Shown: one piece after another, positions 44,737 through 55,017 of the stretch
How positions within the stretch are numbered: the first letter of the stretch is position 1
Layout of the letters: the number at the start of each line of letters is the position of its first letter
Made by a program: the position numbers and the translations under genes
The notes under the pieces: generated by a model
Databases searched by the model: none
Told to the model about the DNA's origin: nothing
The model's input: only the letters and a program-made list of their open reading frames with translations
Assembly (NCBI RefSeq): GCF_000143415.4
Contig: NW_003314394.1
Location: 178,071-242,070 of the forward strand
From: Selaginella moellendorffii
Lineage: Eukaryota > Streptophyta > Lycopodiopsida > Selaginellales > Selaginellaceae
Direction of reading: 5' to 3'
DNA length: 64,000 nt

Positions 44737-45174
44737 ATGGAGAAGAAAGAGGAGACGAAGGAGGAGAAGACGCCGACGCCACAGGAGCCGCCAGTTCCTC
44801 GCTCCTGCCGTAAGAGATCCAATCCAGATGCATCCTTCATCCAGGACGTGAGGGATCACTTGGACGAGTTCATGAGCGCGTCCATGGAGGATCACAAGAA
44901 TTGCTTCATGAACACGCTCGGCAAGGTAGAAATCTCTGTGGTCTTCCGATCGTTGGCGAGTAATCCTCCATCGCTCCTTCTCTGCAGATGTTTGGAAAGC
45001 CGGCTCCCAAACAGGAGGCCGCGTCGAGCAGCAATCCGCCGATCGAGGGTGTTCTTGCGACCACATCGAAGTAGGTGCTCGCTCTATCAAGGTAAAATTT
45101 CCCCGCGTGTCGAGAGATTTCTTGGTGGCAACACTTGGATTTCTTTCAGGGGCAAGAGCAAGAGCAAGGAATGA
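44737..45174 (+). CDS. Small conserved plant protein of unknown function
   Basis: Three exons, 44737-44925, 44988-45070 and 45150-45174, give 98 residues. The N-terminus is charged (MEKKEETKEEKTPTPQEPP). The core is SFIQDVRDHLDEFMSASMEDH, then KNCFMNTLGKMFG, which reads as an amphipathic helix pair and resembles small uncharacterised plant proteins with an '...F(I/K)xDVxxHLxxF...HxxCFxxTxxKMFG' core. The tail is basic (GKSKSKE). No domain name can be given. It stands 124 bp upstream of DPH2 on the same strand. Confidence 0.72.
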   Translation: MEKKEETKEEKTPTPQEPPVPRSCRKRSNPDASFIQDVRDHLDEFMSASMEDHKNCFMNTLGKVEISVVFRSLASNPPSLLLCRCLESRLPNRRPRRAAIRRSRVFLRPHRSRCSLYQGKISPRVERFLGGNTWISFRGKSKSKE

Positions 45175-45297
45175 GAGGAGAAATTTTGCTTGTGAATACA
45201 CAGCTCGAGGGATAGCGCTATGTTTTAATCAATAAAGAAGCTTTTCTTTCTTCTGTGTGGCTCTACCTAGGGTTTGTAGGGTTTTAGGCGCCTGGCG

Positions 45298-47203
45298 ATG
45301 GCGCTCCTGGATCGCTACGAGGTCGCCTCCACTGCGGCTCACATCCAGCAGCACGGATTCTCGCGCGTCGGTCTCCAGGCAAGAATCTAGCGTAGAATTT
45401 GTCGAGCAGAGGCATTGATCTTCTCGAAATCTTAGTTTCCGGATAATCTTCTCGCCGACAGCGTCGCCGTGACGAGCGCATTGCAAAGCGCTTGCGGTTC
45501 TGGCGTGAGATTCTTTATCATGGCGGACACCACGTTTGGCAGCTGCTGTGTTGACGAGGTCGCGGCCGCTCACGTCAATGCCGATTGCGTCGTGCACTAT
45601 GGCCCGGCTTGCCTTAGCCCGTAAGTTTGCTTTTATCATAGAAAATTTTCGAAAGTTCTTTGCTTACGTTGTTCTGTGCAGTGTGACCAATCTTCCTGCC
45701 TACTTTGTGTTCTTAAGAACTCCTTTGGATATAAATACGTGTGGAGAAGTCGTAGCTGACCTTGTTGCTAAAGACGAACGTCTACTGGTTGGTGTCTCGT
45801 TTTCTTAGTTTTTTTCTTTTGTTCTTATCGAGACTGTATCTCTTTTGCTTACAGGTTCTCTATGATCTTGAGTACGCGCACGCGATTCCAGAGCTGCGAG
45901 AAACAGTCCGACAGGAAGCTCCAGAGAACTCAGGCCTGACGTTTGCAGAAATTATTGGCAGGGAACTAAATCCTTGCAAGTGTGACGAAGAGCCAATACT
46001 CGATACCGATGAACATTCAATAGGTGGCTTGAAATGGAAAGGATCAACGCCGACCAAGATTTTGTGGATTGGAAAGGAAGGCCCGGCATTGACAAACGTG
46101 ATGCTCACGTACAACTCTGCTGCCGTAAGTTCTTTCTAAGTTCTTTTGCATTCGTGAGGACCTGATGGGCTACTCGCAGACAGTGAGATATGATCCTGCG
46201 AGCGGTGAGCAAACTAGCATGTCCAGTCAGAGCTCGACTTTGTGGCGAAGGTATAAAAGCTTTTATTCGCAGTACCTGATTTTTAATATCGAGTTTTCCA
46301 GGTACTATTTAATCGAGCGTGCCAAGGATGCAAACATTGTCGGCATAGTTGTGGGAACACTCGGGGTTGGTCGGCGTTTTTCCTTACTAGTTGATTGAAG
46401 GATGTTTTTTTCTCTAACACCTGTTCTTTCTCGCAGCCGGCTATAAGCAAGCTATACAGAATGTAAAGCAGATGGTGAAGAGCGCAGGGAAAAAGTCATA
46501 CACTCTTGCAGTCGGGAAGCCAAATCCTGCAAAGCTTGCAAACTTTCCTGAGGTATGTCGAGCTACCACTCGCAAAAGTTTTACTCTTCTTTGAGTAGTG
46601 TGATGTGTTTGTCCTTATAGCATGTCCCCAGACGGCGTTAGTAGATAACAAGGAGTTCTTTGCTCCTCTTCTCACCACATTCGAAGCTCAACTGGCATTT
46701 GTGAGGTATGCTCTTGTTTGCGATTAGTTTTCATTCAGCTCTAAGCACGTCGAATTTGACAGGGGCAAACAATGGACTGGCTCGTACTCCCTCGATTTTC
46801 GAGACGTCCAGTTGCCCGCTGATCCGCAAGACTCCACCACGGAAGAAGAGCCACGCTTCTCGTTTATAAGCGGTGGCTATGTTTCCTCAAGAACTGGTGA
46901 GACAAAGCGTTTTTTACTCTTCTCGCAAGTCAATCTTCACTGACGTCATGCTTAGCGGTTGACAACAAGGACGAGGAAAGCAGCGGCGATCTTGTCGCGG
47001 TGGGCAGTGACTCCTCGTCGATTGGAACTCTTTCGACTGTCGGGAAATCACCAGGAACTAGAACCGCGGCGGATTTTTTCGCATCCAGAAGCTTTCAAGG
47101 TCTGGAATTGGAAGCCAAGAGCACGAAAGTTTCCAAAGACGGCGATTTGAGAGCAGTGACAGGACGAAAAGGGCGAGCCGCAGTGTACGAAGATGAGCAG
47201 TAG
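45298..47203 (+). CDS. DPH2: Diphthamide biosynthesis protein 2
   Basis: Ten exons give 461 residues: 45298-45378, 45436-45620, 45682-45787, 45855-46124, 46180-46250, 46302-46369, 46437-46552, 46599-46705, 46763-46896 and 46956-47203. DPH2 partners DPH1 in the iron-sulfur enzyme that transfers a 3-amino-3-carboxypropyl group from SAM to a histidine of elongation factor 2 in the cytosol. Hallmarks are [38 protein letters not shown], and later [16 protein letters not shown] with its conserved Cys. Intron 1 has a GC donor (CAG|gcaaga), which is required to keep VGLQ-FPD. The 'ctagggtttgtagggtttta' motif upstream (45268-45287) is telo-box-like. Confidence 0.95.
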
Positions 47204-47421
47204 GAGTTACACTTTTCCTCGATCTCGGGGAGATCAAATCCCGACCGCTCGTGTGGGGGACGGACGGTCGCGATACTTTTTTATAATGGTATTCCATGGT
47301 AGTACACGTGATGGCATTCTCTATCCGGCTTCGGTTAGGGTTTAGGGTTTAGAGCTCCTGCGGCCAAGCCCAGCGCGGATTGGCAGCGGCTTGGCGATTC
47401 TTGAGCTCCCAGCGCGCGCGC

Positions 47422-48953
47422 ATGGCCGATCAAGCAGGTAGCAAGAATGCACCCGCCGGTAACGCGGCTTTCTGCGAATCGCCTCAAGTCTACGATAGAG
47501 ACGCGTCGGCGATCGCCTCGCTGGTCGACAACACGAAGCTGGATGTGAAATCTCCCACGGATGTCTTCCTCTCGATCACCAAGTCGCTGATTGCCGGTGG
47601 CGTCGCGGGCGGAGTGTGAGTAATCTCGGGTCTTTTCCCCCTTGCATGCATTGGTGGAGTGATATTTCGTGAAATTTCCATCGCTGATCCAGGTCCCGGA
47701 CGGCCGTTGCCCCCTTGGAGCGCCTAAAGATTCTTCTCCAGGTACTCTCCATGCACTGGGAGACAATGTGCCACTAACGGTGTGTCGGACAGGTCCAGAA
47801 TTCCCAGAATGCCCGCTACAAGGGGATGTTTCAGGGGCTGAGGACGATCTGGAACACGGAGGGAGTGAAGGGATTCTTTATCGGGAATGGCGTCAATTGT
47901 GCCCGAATCGTCCCCAACTCGGCCGTGAAGTTTCTAAGCTACGAGCATGCGGCCAAGTAAGTTGCGACGCTCGCTTTGTTTCCTTGCCTTTGTTGCCTTG
48001 CTCAAGGTTCTTTTCTCTTTTGTCACAGTGCCATCCTCTGGGCGTATCGAAGAGAAACTGGCGATAGTAAGACTTTGTTTTCTCATCAACTGCGATGACG
48101 GTTTCTCATGCTGGTTTTTTGGAATTGCATTGTAGGCGAAGCGGAGCTCAATCCCGTTCTACGCCTGGGCGCCGGAGCTTGCGCTGGGATCATTGCAATG
48201 TCTGCGACTTACCCGATGGACATGATTCGAGGTCGACTAACCGTGCAGGTCTACCTTCTTTTCTCGTTTGCATGCTGCTAGAACAATTTAATGCTCACGT
48301 CGGCGGCTCTACAGACCAAAGGTTCCGAGAGTAGCTACAACGGGATGCTCCACGCGGCAAGGACGATCGTCAGGATGGAAGGATGGCAAGCGCTATACAA
48401 AGGATGGCTCCCGTCTGTGATCGGAGTGGTAAGTTTTCTGTTTTCTGTGCGTGTCTACTTTCACTAATGTCTGTTTTCCAGGTGCCTTACGTGGGACTTA
48501 ACTTCGCCGTCTACGAATCGCTGAAGGACTACATCGTCAAGGAAGAGCCATTCGGACCCGTTCCGGGCTCGGAGCTTGCTGTTCTCACGAAGCTTGGGTG
48601 TGGTGCCGTTGCGGGAGCAACTGGCCAAACCGTGGCATATCCTCTGGATGTCATCCGACGGAGAATGCAGATGGGAGGGTGGTACACGACAACGATCAAC
48701 GGACAGAAGGTGCAAGTGCACTACAATGGCATGCTGGACGCATTTTCTCAGACTGTCAAGAAGGAAGGCTTCACTGCGCTCTACAAAGGCCTGGTTCCCA
48801 ACTCGGTCAAGGTGGAGTGGCTTGTCTATGTTTTCTCGTATGGCTGGCTACTAACGGTTTCATTCCCAGGTGGTTCCATCCATCGCCTTGGCGTTTGTGA
48901 CTTACGAGATCATGAAGGACCTGATGACGCTGGAGTACCGTATCACCGACTGA
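47422..48953 (+). CDS. Mitochondrial adenine nucleotide carrier (ADNT1-like)
   Basis: Eight exons give 361 residues: 47422-47615, 47693-47741, 47793-47956, 48029-48066, 48136-48248, 48315-48428, 48482-48811 and 48870-48953. It has the threefold mitochondrial carrier repeat, each with a P-x-(D/E)-x-x-(K/R) signature: APLERLKILLQ, YPMDMIRGRLTVQ and YPLDVIRRRMQMGG. Glycine-rich helix starts (AGGVAGGVSRT) and NFAVYESLKDY are visible. The sequence resembles plant ADNT1, which exchanges AMP, ADP and ATP across the inner membrane, and related ATP-Mg/Pi-type carriers. The roughly 40-residue N-terminal extension lacks EF hands, which favours ADNT1. It lies 218 bp downstream of DPH2, with another telo-box-like repeat at 47334-47350. 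Confidence 0.93.
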
Positions 48954-49595
48954 AAGTGCAGCGGCCCTCGTTTTTCCTTTTTTTTTTTGACGAGCGCAGA
49001 AATCTGGTTAGCTGCTCCCAACGCGGCACCGGGCTGGTTCCTATCACCCTCTTCCTTTCTTTCGTACATTGTGATCCTTCGGTCGACGAAATTTTCCCAT
49101 GGCAAAGGTACTTTTTAGTATGCTGATGAAAACGTAGGTGTGAAGCAGTGGGTTCTCGGTGACAAGATACGTCATGGAAAAAGGACAAAGAACGAGAGGA
49201 TTAGAATGACAGACCGAGATTGGTATTTTTACAATTCCCCATTGCAATAAAGGAACGAATGAAGTGAAAATCGATCGGTGTCAACTCTCGACTCGGTCAT
49301 GGTATGAGTTTGGTGGGCAAGTAATGACCGCGGCGGTGGGCACGTAAATCAACGCCGGCTTCTTCTCCTGATCCGAAGGTTGGCCTTGGGCCGTGAAGTA
49401 AGTCGAGAGGATTGCTCTTTCTTTTCTTTCTTTGTTGTTTGTACATTACTATGACGTCTTTGCTGGATTGATGAGCACAGATAAAGAGAAGTGCACACAG
49501 AAACGCTTGTAAGGTGTGGTCCTTTGCGTCCTGCAAACAATATAGTATCTCCGGCGGTGGTGCGGCTTGGCGCTTGAGGGAGAGGGAGAGGAAGG
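48954..49595. other. Intergenic between carrier and LRR gene
   Basis: 3' untranslated region of the carrier, then GC-mixed sequence. Minus-strand open frames at 49297-49674 are not supported by splice or family evidence. Confidence 0.45.
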
Positions 49596-50759
49596 ATGAG
49601 GCGACGAAGCGTAAGCGCTGTGCGTCTTGTGACACTGGTGGTGGTGGCGCTGCTCTTCGAGAATGGAAAAGCAAATCGGGAAGGTAATAAGCCTGGTTTC
49701 TTTCCTATTTTTTCTCAAGGGGAAATATTCAGGTGAAGCTTTAGCAGCTTTCAAAGAAGCGCTCGTCGACCCAAACGGTGTGCTGGATAGTTGGGATCCA
49801 TCTCTGGTGAATCCGTGTACATGGTTTCGAGTGACTTGCAACAGCGACGATTTCGTGATGCGAATGTGAGTTCAAGCTCATACATGACAAGAAGCTAACT
49901 ATTATCTCCCTCATTTTGTTTTCCCGTTCCAGAGACTTGGAGAATGCATCGTTGCGAGGGAGACTAGTGCCTCACCTTGCGAGCCTCCGTCATTTGCAAT
50001 ATCTGTAAGTACCTACATTAAAAAGAGGATGGAGCACACTGTAGAGAAATAGATAGAGAATAGAATAGAGGGGCCAGTGGGTCCTTGTCTTTGCAAAAAG
50101 AAGAGGAGGATTTGAACCTGCCACTCTAGCTGCCACAGATTTTCAGTCTGTCTGCTTGGCCACTAGGACCTTGCTGCAACTCTTGTTACATAGGAGTCGT
50201 CCTTTCGACTTATAGAAGCTGACTTGTTTCACATCTACAGGGAACTTAACAATAATCTCTTAAGCGGTTCCATTCCACGGGAACTTGGGGAGCTTAAGGA
50301 ACTGATCAGCCTGGACTTGTACGACAACTATCTTACTGGAACCATTCCTGACACTTTGTCTGAGCTCGACTCTCTCAGATTCTTGTGAGTACACTCCCAG
50401 TATGTCTCTGTCTGACTCGAGAATTAAATTAAACACTGTGTGTGTCGAGTGCAGAAGATTAAATAGCAATTTGCTTTCGGGATCTATTCCGGAATCGCTC
50501 ACCTGTTTGTCCAATCTCAAAGTAATGTAAGTGAAGAGTGTGCGGTTGATAGCAAAAATATGACTCTGATATTCCAGAGACTTCTCGGATAATAATCTCA
50601 GCGGACGGGTTCCCAATGATGGTCCATTCGCCCGCATGAGCTCCAAGAGGTGCGAAGATGTTCTTTTCATGCTTCAAAGTGAAGTTCGAAATTTTATTTT
50701 CTTGCAGTTTTCAAGGAAACTCTGGTCTTTGCGGTCCCAGTGTCGGGAGAAAATGCTGA
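49596..50759 (+). CDS. Small secreted LRR protein (SERK-ectodomain-like, LRR1 type)
   Basis: Seven exons give 210 residues: 49596-49683, 49733-49865, 49933-50004, 50241-50384, 50455-50526, 50578-50649 and 50708-50759. A signal peptide ([18 protein letters not shown]) leads into the LRR N-cap ([20 protein letters not shown], then [16 protein letters not shown]). Five plant-type LRRs follow, each on a 72-bp exon or half of a 144-bp exon. The product ends soon after [16 protein letters not shown], with no membrane span or kinase. This matches the LRR1/LRR2-type secreted proteins that look like isolated SERK ectodomains. An apoplastic or receptor-associated role is likely by family. Intron 3 is 236 bp and holds a tRNA-like element. 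Confidence 0.9.
50072..50172 (-). repeat. tRNA-derived SINE-like element in intron 3
   Basis: On the minus strand, from about 50172, there is an A-box-like TAGTGGCCAAGCAGA, an anticodon-arm-like hairpin with loop CTGAAAA, and a B-box GGTTCAAATCC (50118-50108). Acceptor strands do not pair at the proper distance and the T stem is mismatched, so it is not a functional tRNA. A tRNA-headed SINE or tRNA pseudogene explains why this intron is three to four times longer than its neighbours. Confidence 0.55.
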
Positions 50760-50975
50760 TTTCTATAATTCTCACACAGGTATATATAGCAGTATACATG
50801 TTAAGATTACGTATTATGAATGGATGGAACTTGTTGAAAAATTCGTTGAAAAATCCCTGTGCCTTCGTTTTCTTGATTCAAGCATTAGTGCGGGTCATAA
50901 TTCGAAAAATCTAGCAAGTAAGCAGCTTCATGTTTCTGTGGTTTGTGACTTACATCTGTGTTTTCGTGTACAGAA

Positions 50976-52679
50976 ATGGAAAATCATAGCTTACCGACTA
51001 GAGCAGTCGTCTTCTCTGCAAATTCGGGAGCAAACCAGAGGCTCATGTCGAAGCGCAAAAAGAACCCCCTGGATCACCTGGAGGTTGCACTGATTGGAGC
51101 AGGCAGTGGAACATATGCCCAGCTTTTGGACGAGTGCGGCCGAGCAAAGTCGGTGCTTCACGGCAAGTTTGTCCACCAGCACATTATCGACAACGGGTAC
51201 GAGCAGGACACATTCGTGGCTAATCTGGTAATGCAGATGTACATCAAATGTGGCTGCTTCGAGGAGGCACGCCTGGTTTTTAGCAGGATGGTAAAACCGA
51301 GCCTTGTCTCATGGACCACTATGCTTTCGGCATATGCCCAGAACGGATATCCGTCGGAGGCACTGAAGCTCGTAAATTACATGGAGCTCAACGGACTGAA
51401 GCCGGACAAGGTGACCCTCTTGTGCATACTGGGAGCTTGTTCTTACATCGGAGAGATCTCACGTGCCAGGGAAGTGCATCAGCGCGTAGCTGCCTGTGGA
51501 TTCGACAGCGAAACTCCTATCGGGAATTCGCTGGTCCACATGTACACGAGATGCGCTAGTCTCCAAGATGCAAGGCTTGTCTTCCAAGGCATGACCAGGA
51601 GGAACGTCGTGTCGTGGAACTCAATGGTGGCTGCGTGGGCACAACTAGGCGGTGCTAAGGATGCTCTCGAAGTGTTTGCGCGAATGCTGGAGGAGAATGT
51701 GCAACCAGACAAGGTGACTTTCATGAATTTGCTTCAAGCCTTTTCTACTGACGAGGATCTGGCAGCCGCTCGAGATATCCATTCGAAGATTGTGGAGCAT
51801 GGATTCGAGTCGGACGTGGCCGTGGGAACCGCGGTAATGAGCATGTACGGGAAGTGTAAAAGTTTGGAAGACGCCCGGCTGGTGTTCGAGAGACTACACG
51901 GGAAGAACTTGGTTACGTGGAACACCATGATCTCAGTATACGCTCACGGTGATCGTCCAGAGGAGGCACTCTCAATCTACAATGCAATGGGGGAGCAGTA
52001 CATACAACCGGATCATATCACTTTCACCAGCGTTCTCGCGGCCTGTGGATCGATTGGTGTTCTACAAAACGGGAAAAGGATTCACGGTCACGTCAAGGTG
52101 TTTCGGATGGAGGACCACGCTTCTGTGGCAACTGGCCTGGTGAAAATGTACAGCCAGTGCGGAAGTGTGGGAGATGCAAGAGAAGTATTCGAGACAATGA
52201 ACAGGGACTTGGTGGCATGGAACACGATGATAGCAGGATACGCACAGCACGGCTACACAGAGCAGGCAGTCGAGCTCTTCCACAAAATGGACGTGATTCC
52301 AGACGAAGTTACGTTCGTTAGTCTGCTGGACGCTTGCGGCCACGGTGGCCTCGTGACAGATTCGTGGTACTACTTCCGTTCCATGCTCCAGCTGGGAGTA
52401 TCTCCAACGATACAGCACTTTGGCTGTATGGTCTCGCTTTTGGGAAAAGTGGGGAAGCTGGACCAAGCCGAAAAGCTTATACTGAGCATGAAGGCCTTTC
52501 GAGTAGAAGCAAATGCCGTGGTGTGGAAAATGTTTCTGGATGCGTGTAAGACGCACGGAAACATGGAGAAAGGAGCTCGAGCTGCTGCTGAGGTTCTACG
52601 CCTGGAGTCAGGCGATTCTTTCCCTTACGTCGTCCTTGCGAACATATGCTCGACAACTGAAGAACCAGAACCACAGTAA
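50976..52679 (+). CDS. PLS-class pentatricopeptide repeat protein, E-type
   Basis: A single long exon encodes 567 residues from the methionine at 50976; an in-frame methionine at 50958 would add six. About 13 PPR motifs of P, L and S type run from residue 40 on, with the usual signatures: HGKFVHQHIIDNGYEQDTFV, NLVMQMYIKCG, SWTTMLSAYAQNG and HFGCMVSLLGKVGKLDQAE. It ends in an E-like region (VVWKMFLDACKTHGN, then PYVVLANI) without a DYW deaminase domain. Such proteins bind organelle RNA and act mainly in C-to-U editing. No strong transit peptide is seen. The stop overlaps a donor-like cacaGTAAGC. If it is spliced to 52721, the frame continues to 52842 for about 39 more residues. Confidence 0.85.
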   Translation: MENHSLPTRAVVFSANSGANQRLMSKRKKNPLDHLEVALIGAGSGTYAQLLDECGRAKSVLHGKFVHQHIIDNGYEQDTFVANLVMQMYIKCGCFEEARLVFSRMVKPSLVSWTTMLSAYAQNGYPSEALKLVNYMELNGLKPDKVTLLCILGACSYIGEISRAREVHQRVAACGFDSETPIGNSLVHMYTRCASLQDARLVFQGMTRRNVVSWNSMVAAWAQLGGAKDALEVFARMLEENVQPDKVTFMNLLQAFSTDEDLAAARDIHSKIVEHGFESDVAVGTAVMSMYGKCKSLEDARLVFERLHGKNLVTWNTMISVYAHGDRPEEALSIYNAMGEQYIQPDHITFTSVLAACGSIGVLQNGKRIHGHVKVFRMEDHASVATGLVKMYSQCGSVGDAREVFETMNRDLVAWNTMIAGYAQHGYTEQAVELFHKMDVIPDEVTFVSLLDACGHGGLVTDSWYYFRSMLQLGVSPTIQHFGCMVSLLGKVGKLDQAEKLILSMKAFRVEANAVVWKMFLDACKTHGNMEKGARAAAEVLRLESGDSFPYVVLANICSTTEEPEPQ

Positions 52680-52842
52680 GCACGCAAGCACCGTTCTTTC
52701 TGATCCAGTTAATCCACGCAGGAACCTGCTGCTCGTGAAAACTGTCATCAGTACGGATGAGGCACACGAATTTGTTTCCAGTTCTGGAAAGCTTCCTAAA
52801 GGGCACAGTACACCATCTTTCTTGGTAACTGATCTCGCTTAA

Positions 52843-53735
52843 AGTATTATTGCGAACCAAACTTTCGAGACCATTCTTCTGACCCACCGAGAAAATTTTC
52901 GTGTCGAGAGAGTACGTTGTGCTTTTTATTTTCTAGTGCTCATGCATTTCTTGTGTTCAGGGACGGGCGTGCAGCGTACTGGTATTTGACACGAGATTCT
53001 CTTTGACCTGCATCAGAAAATATGATTTACTGGTAAATATCACATTTTAATTGTTTGCTTTTCGTTGTTTCTAAGACATTAGCCTGCAGACTCTTTATTT
53101 ACGAGTCTCAAAGAATGAAGTGGAACGGCGAAACTCCTAATTATTGTTATAGTGCGCTCTGGGTGGAGACTGTTGGACTGCTTCTAAATCTCCGTCTTTT
53201 CCAAGACTGGTACGTACAATACAGAGAAAATTTTGATTTTTGAGAGACTTTTCATCAGGTGTTTAATTCCCTCGAATGCCGTTTATACTAGAATCAAGTG
53301 TTTTTTCCTGCTGGCTTGTGTGTAAGTGCTGACCTCAGATAAGTACCATTTTTTCCGGGCTTGAAACGTTTAGCAGGGATGCAGAAGAGAGCCCAAGGTC
53401 TGATTCCAGTCATTGTCGTCTGTCTGTGGCTACGACGCTAAAGTTTCGTTTTTGAATTCTTTACAGGTCCCAAAGCGAAGGAATTTTGAACGGTGACTTT
53501 GGATTGCATGATCATTGTTGGAGGAAACTTCCAGAACGGAGTCCGAGGATTACAACTCATGGCATCCCCGGAAGATCATTCCCTCTACAACTCTCTGGAA
53601 AATCATAATTCTGTGGACGTGAACTATGGTCTCTGTTTTGCTGAGAGCGGTATGCATAAGTCTGCTGCTACGCCTTTGTCATTACCAAGACTGACTTTTC
53701 GTGGGTGATTGATTGATGCAGTTTGGACTTGAGGT
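52843..53735. other. Intergenic between PPR and minus LRR gene
   Basis: Presumed 3' region of both neighbours. A plus frame at 53055-53243 (contains YESQRMKWNGETPNY) is bordered by acceptor- and donor-like sequences but fits no gene model, so it is left unassigned. Confidence 0.4.
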
Positions 53736-54738
53736 TCAAGTACAGGGTCTTTTGACTGCGTGTCCACAAAGTCCTGGATTGCCTTCAAAGCTGCAACACG
53801 CAGTTAATGTGACAATTAAGCTCCCAGACGACTCGAAAACTACATCTACCTTACCTCTTTTGGCCGAATTTCTGAAACGAGCCTCCCCGAGGAACAGTCC
53901 CTGTGAAGCTGTTATGAGAGAGATCGCTGCAGAACAAAAAACATACAGGGAAGAAATGTAAGTTCTTTTGGAGCTTTCCGCTGGCAGAACTGTTCAAACT
54001 ATAGCTTACAGGACTTTCAGGTTCGGCAACGTCGTAAGCTCTTGTGGGATTTGACCGGATAATTGGTTGTCGTTGAGCCGGCTGTAGTGAGAATTATCGT
54101 AAGAGGAACGACGTTTCGACAAATCACTCACAGGAAAACAAGACTTCGCATGTTACCGATCGATTTCGGGATTGATCCGGACAGGTGGTTGTATTGCAAG
54201 TCGAGGCTGACCAGGGACTTCAAGTTTCCAAACTCCGGAGGGATGGATCCAGTAAGGCTGTTGTTGAAAAGCTCCCTGCTCATCGACCAATCGATCCACA
54301 AGAAAGGTAAGCTACATAAACTTTCCAGTGCGACACTTACAAATGCTCCAAGTTTTTCAGATTGGCGAGCTCGGGAACCAGCCTCCCGGACAGATCTCCT
54401 CGTGCCAAGTCCCTGCAAGGAAGAACACGATCCGATCATCAAAACGTCCAGGTTGCTTTCCAATCTTCTCTCCCTGCTTACACTCTAGTGACAAGGTCGT
54501 CTTGGTTGCAGGTAACATAGAGCCAGGTGCAAGGATTGAGCAATGTCGGATCCCAGGTCTCGAGCATCCCAGTGGGATCGCTCACCGCCTGCTTGAACGC
54601 GTTGAGCGAGTCTCCTGCCAAGAAGAACGAACAATGCCCGGTAAGAGACGCCAAGAGGGAAGCTCTCTTCTTCTCCTTCTTACCTTCCAAACTGGCCAGG
54701 ACGAGATCGAACAGGAGAAACAAGCCCAGGAGCTTCAT
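53736..54738 (-). CDS. Small secreted LRR protein, second copy
   Basis: Seven minus-strand exons give 200 residues: 54738-54684, 54614-54482, 54412-54341, 54275-54132, 54081-54010, 53926-53855 and 53790-53736. Exons 2 to 6 have the same lengths (133, 72, 144, 72, 72) as the plus gene at 49596-50759, so the two are old duplicates of one exon-per-LRR design. A short signal peptide ([16 protein letters not shown]) is followed by the N-cap ([18 protein letters not shown], then [16 protein letters not shown]), five LRRs ([17 protein letters not shown] and onward), and the ending [17 protein letters not shown]. There is no membrane anchor or kinase. Confidence 0.9.
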
Positions 54739-55017
54739 CCTCTCCTCTCCGAGCTCCAAATCTTCGCTCCAAACTCTTTCCTCTCTCCTTTTGGCCAGTC
54801 CACAAACGTTTAAAACTATATGGACCGTCGCGAGCCTTGTTTACAGGAATGTGGCCTTTCAGTGGATCACAGCACTACTAGTCTTCGGTCAGAGTTGACT
54901 GAGTTAGTCAACCAAGTCCAGTGTTCGAATCGCTGGTCTCTATCTTATTTAGCGCGATTTTCATACAAGACGACAAAAGAATCTATAAAGCGAATATCTT
55001 TGCATAGTTCTTGGCCA

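Noticed and set aside
50072-50172. Functional tRNA-Phe (loop reads GAA)
   Set aside because: Acceptor strands do not pair at the correct spacing, the T stem is mismatched and the variable region is too long. Kept only as a tRNA-derived element.
53055-53243. Exon-like plus frame with acceptor and donor at its ends
   Set aside because: No neighbouring exon joins it in frame and no family is recognised. It lies in the 3' space of two genes.
53713-53961. Plus-strand open frame that looks like an exon of an unknown protein
   Set aside because: It lies over the last two exons and intron of the minus-strand LRR gene (53736-54738), whose splice borders and family match are exact. The plus frame is its shadow.
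54820-55017. N-terminal extension of the GDSL gene by 66 codons
   Set aside because: The signal peptide begins at 55018. The upstream reading is unlike any secreted protein leader and overlaps the promoter region shared with the divergent LRR gene.
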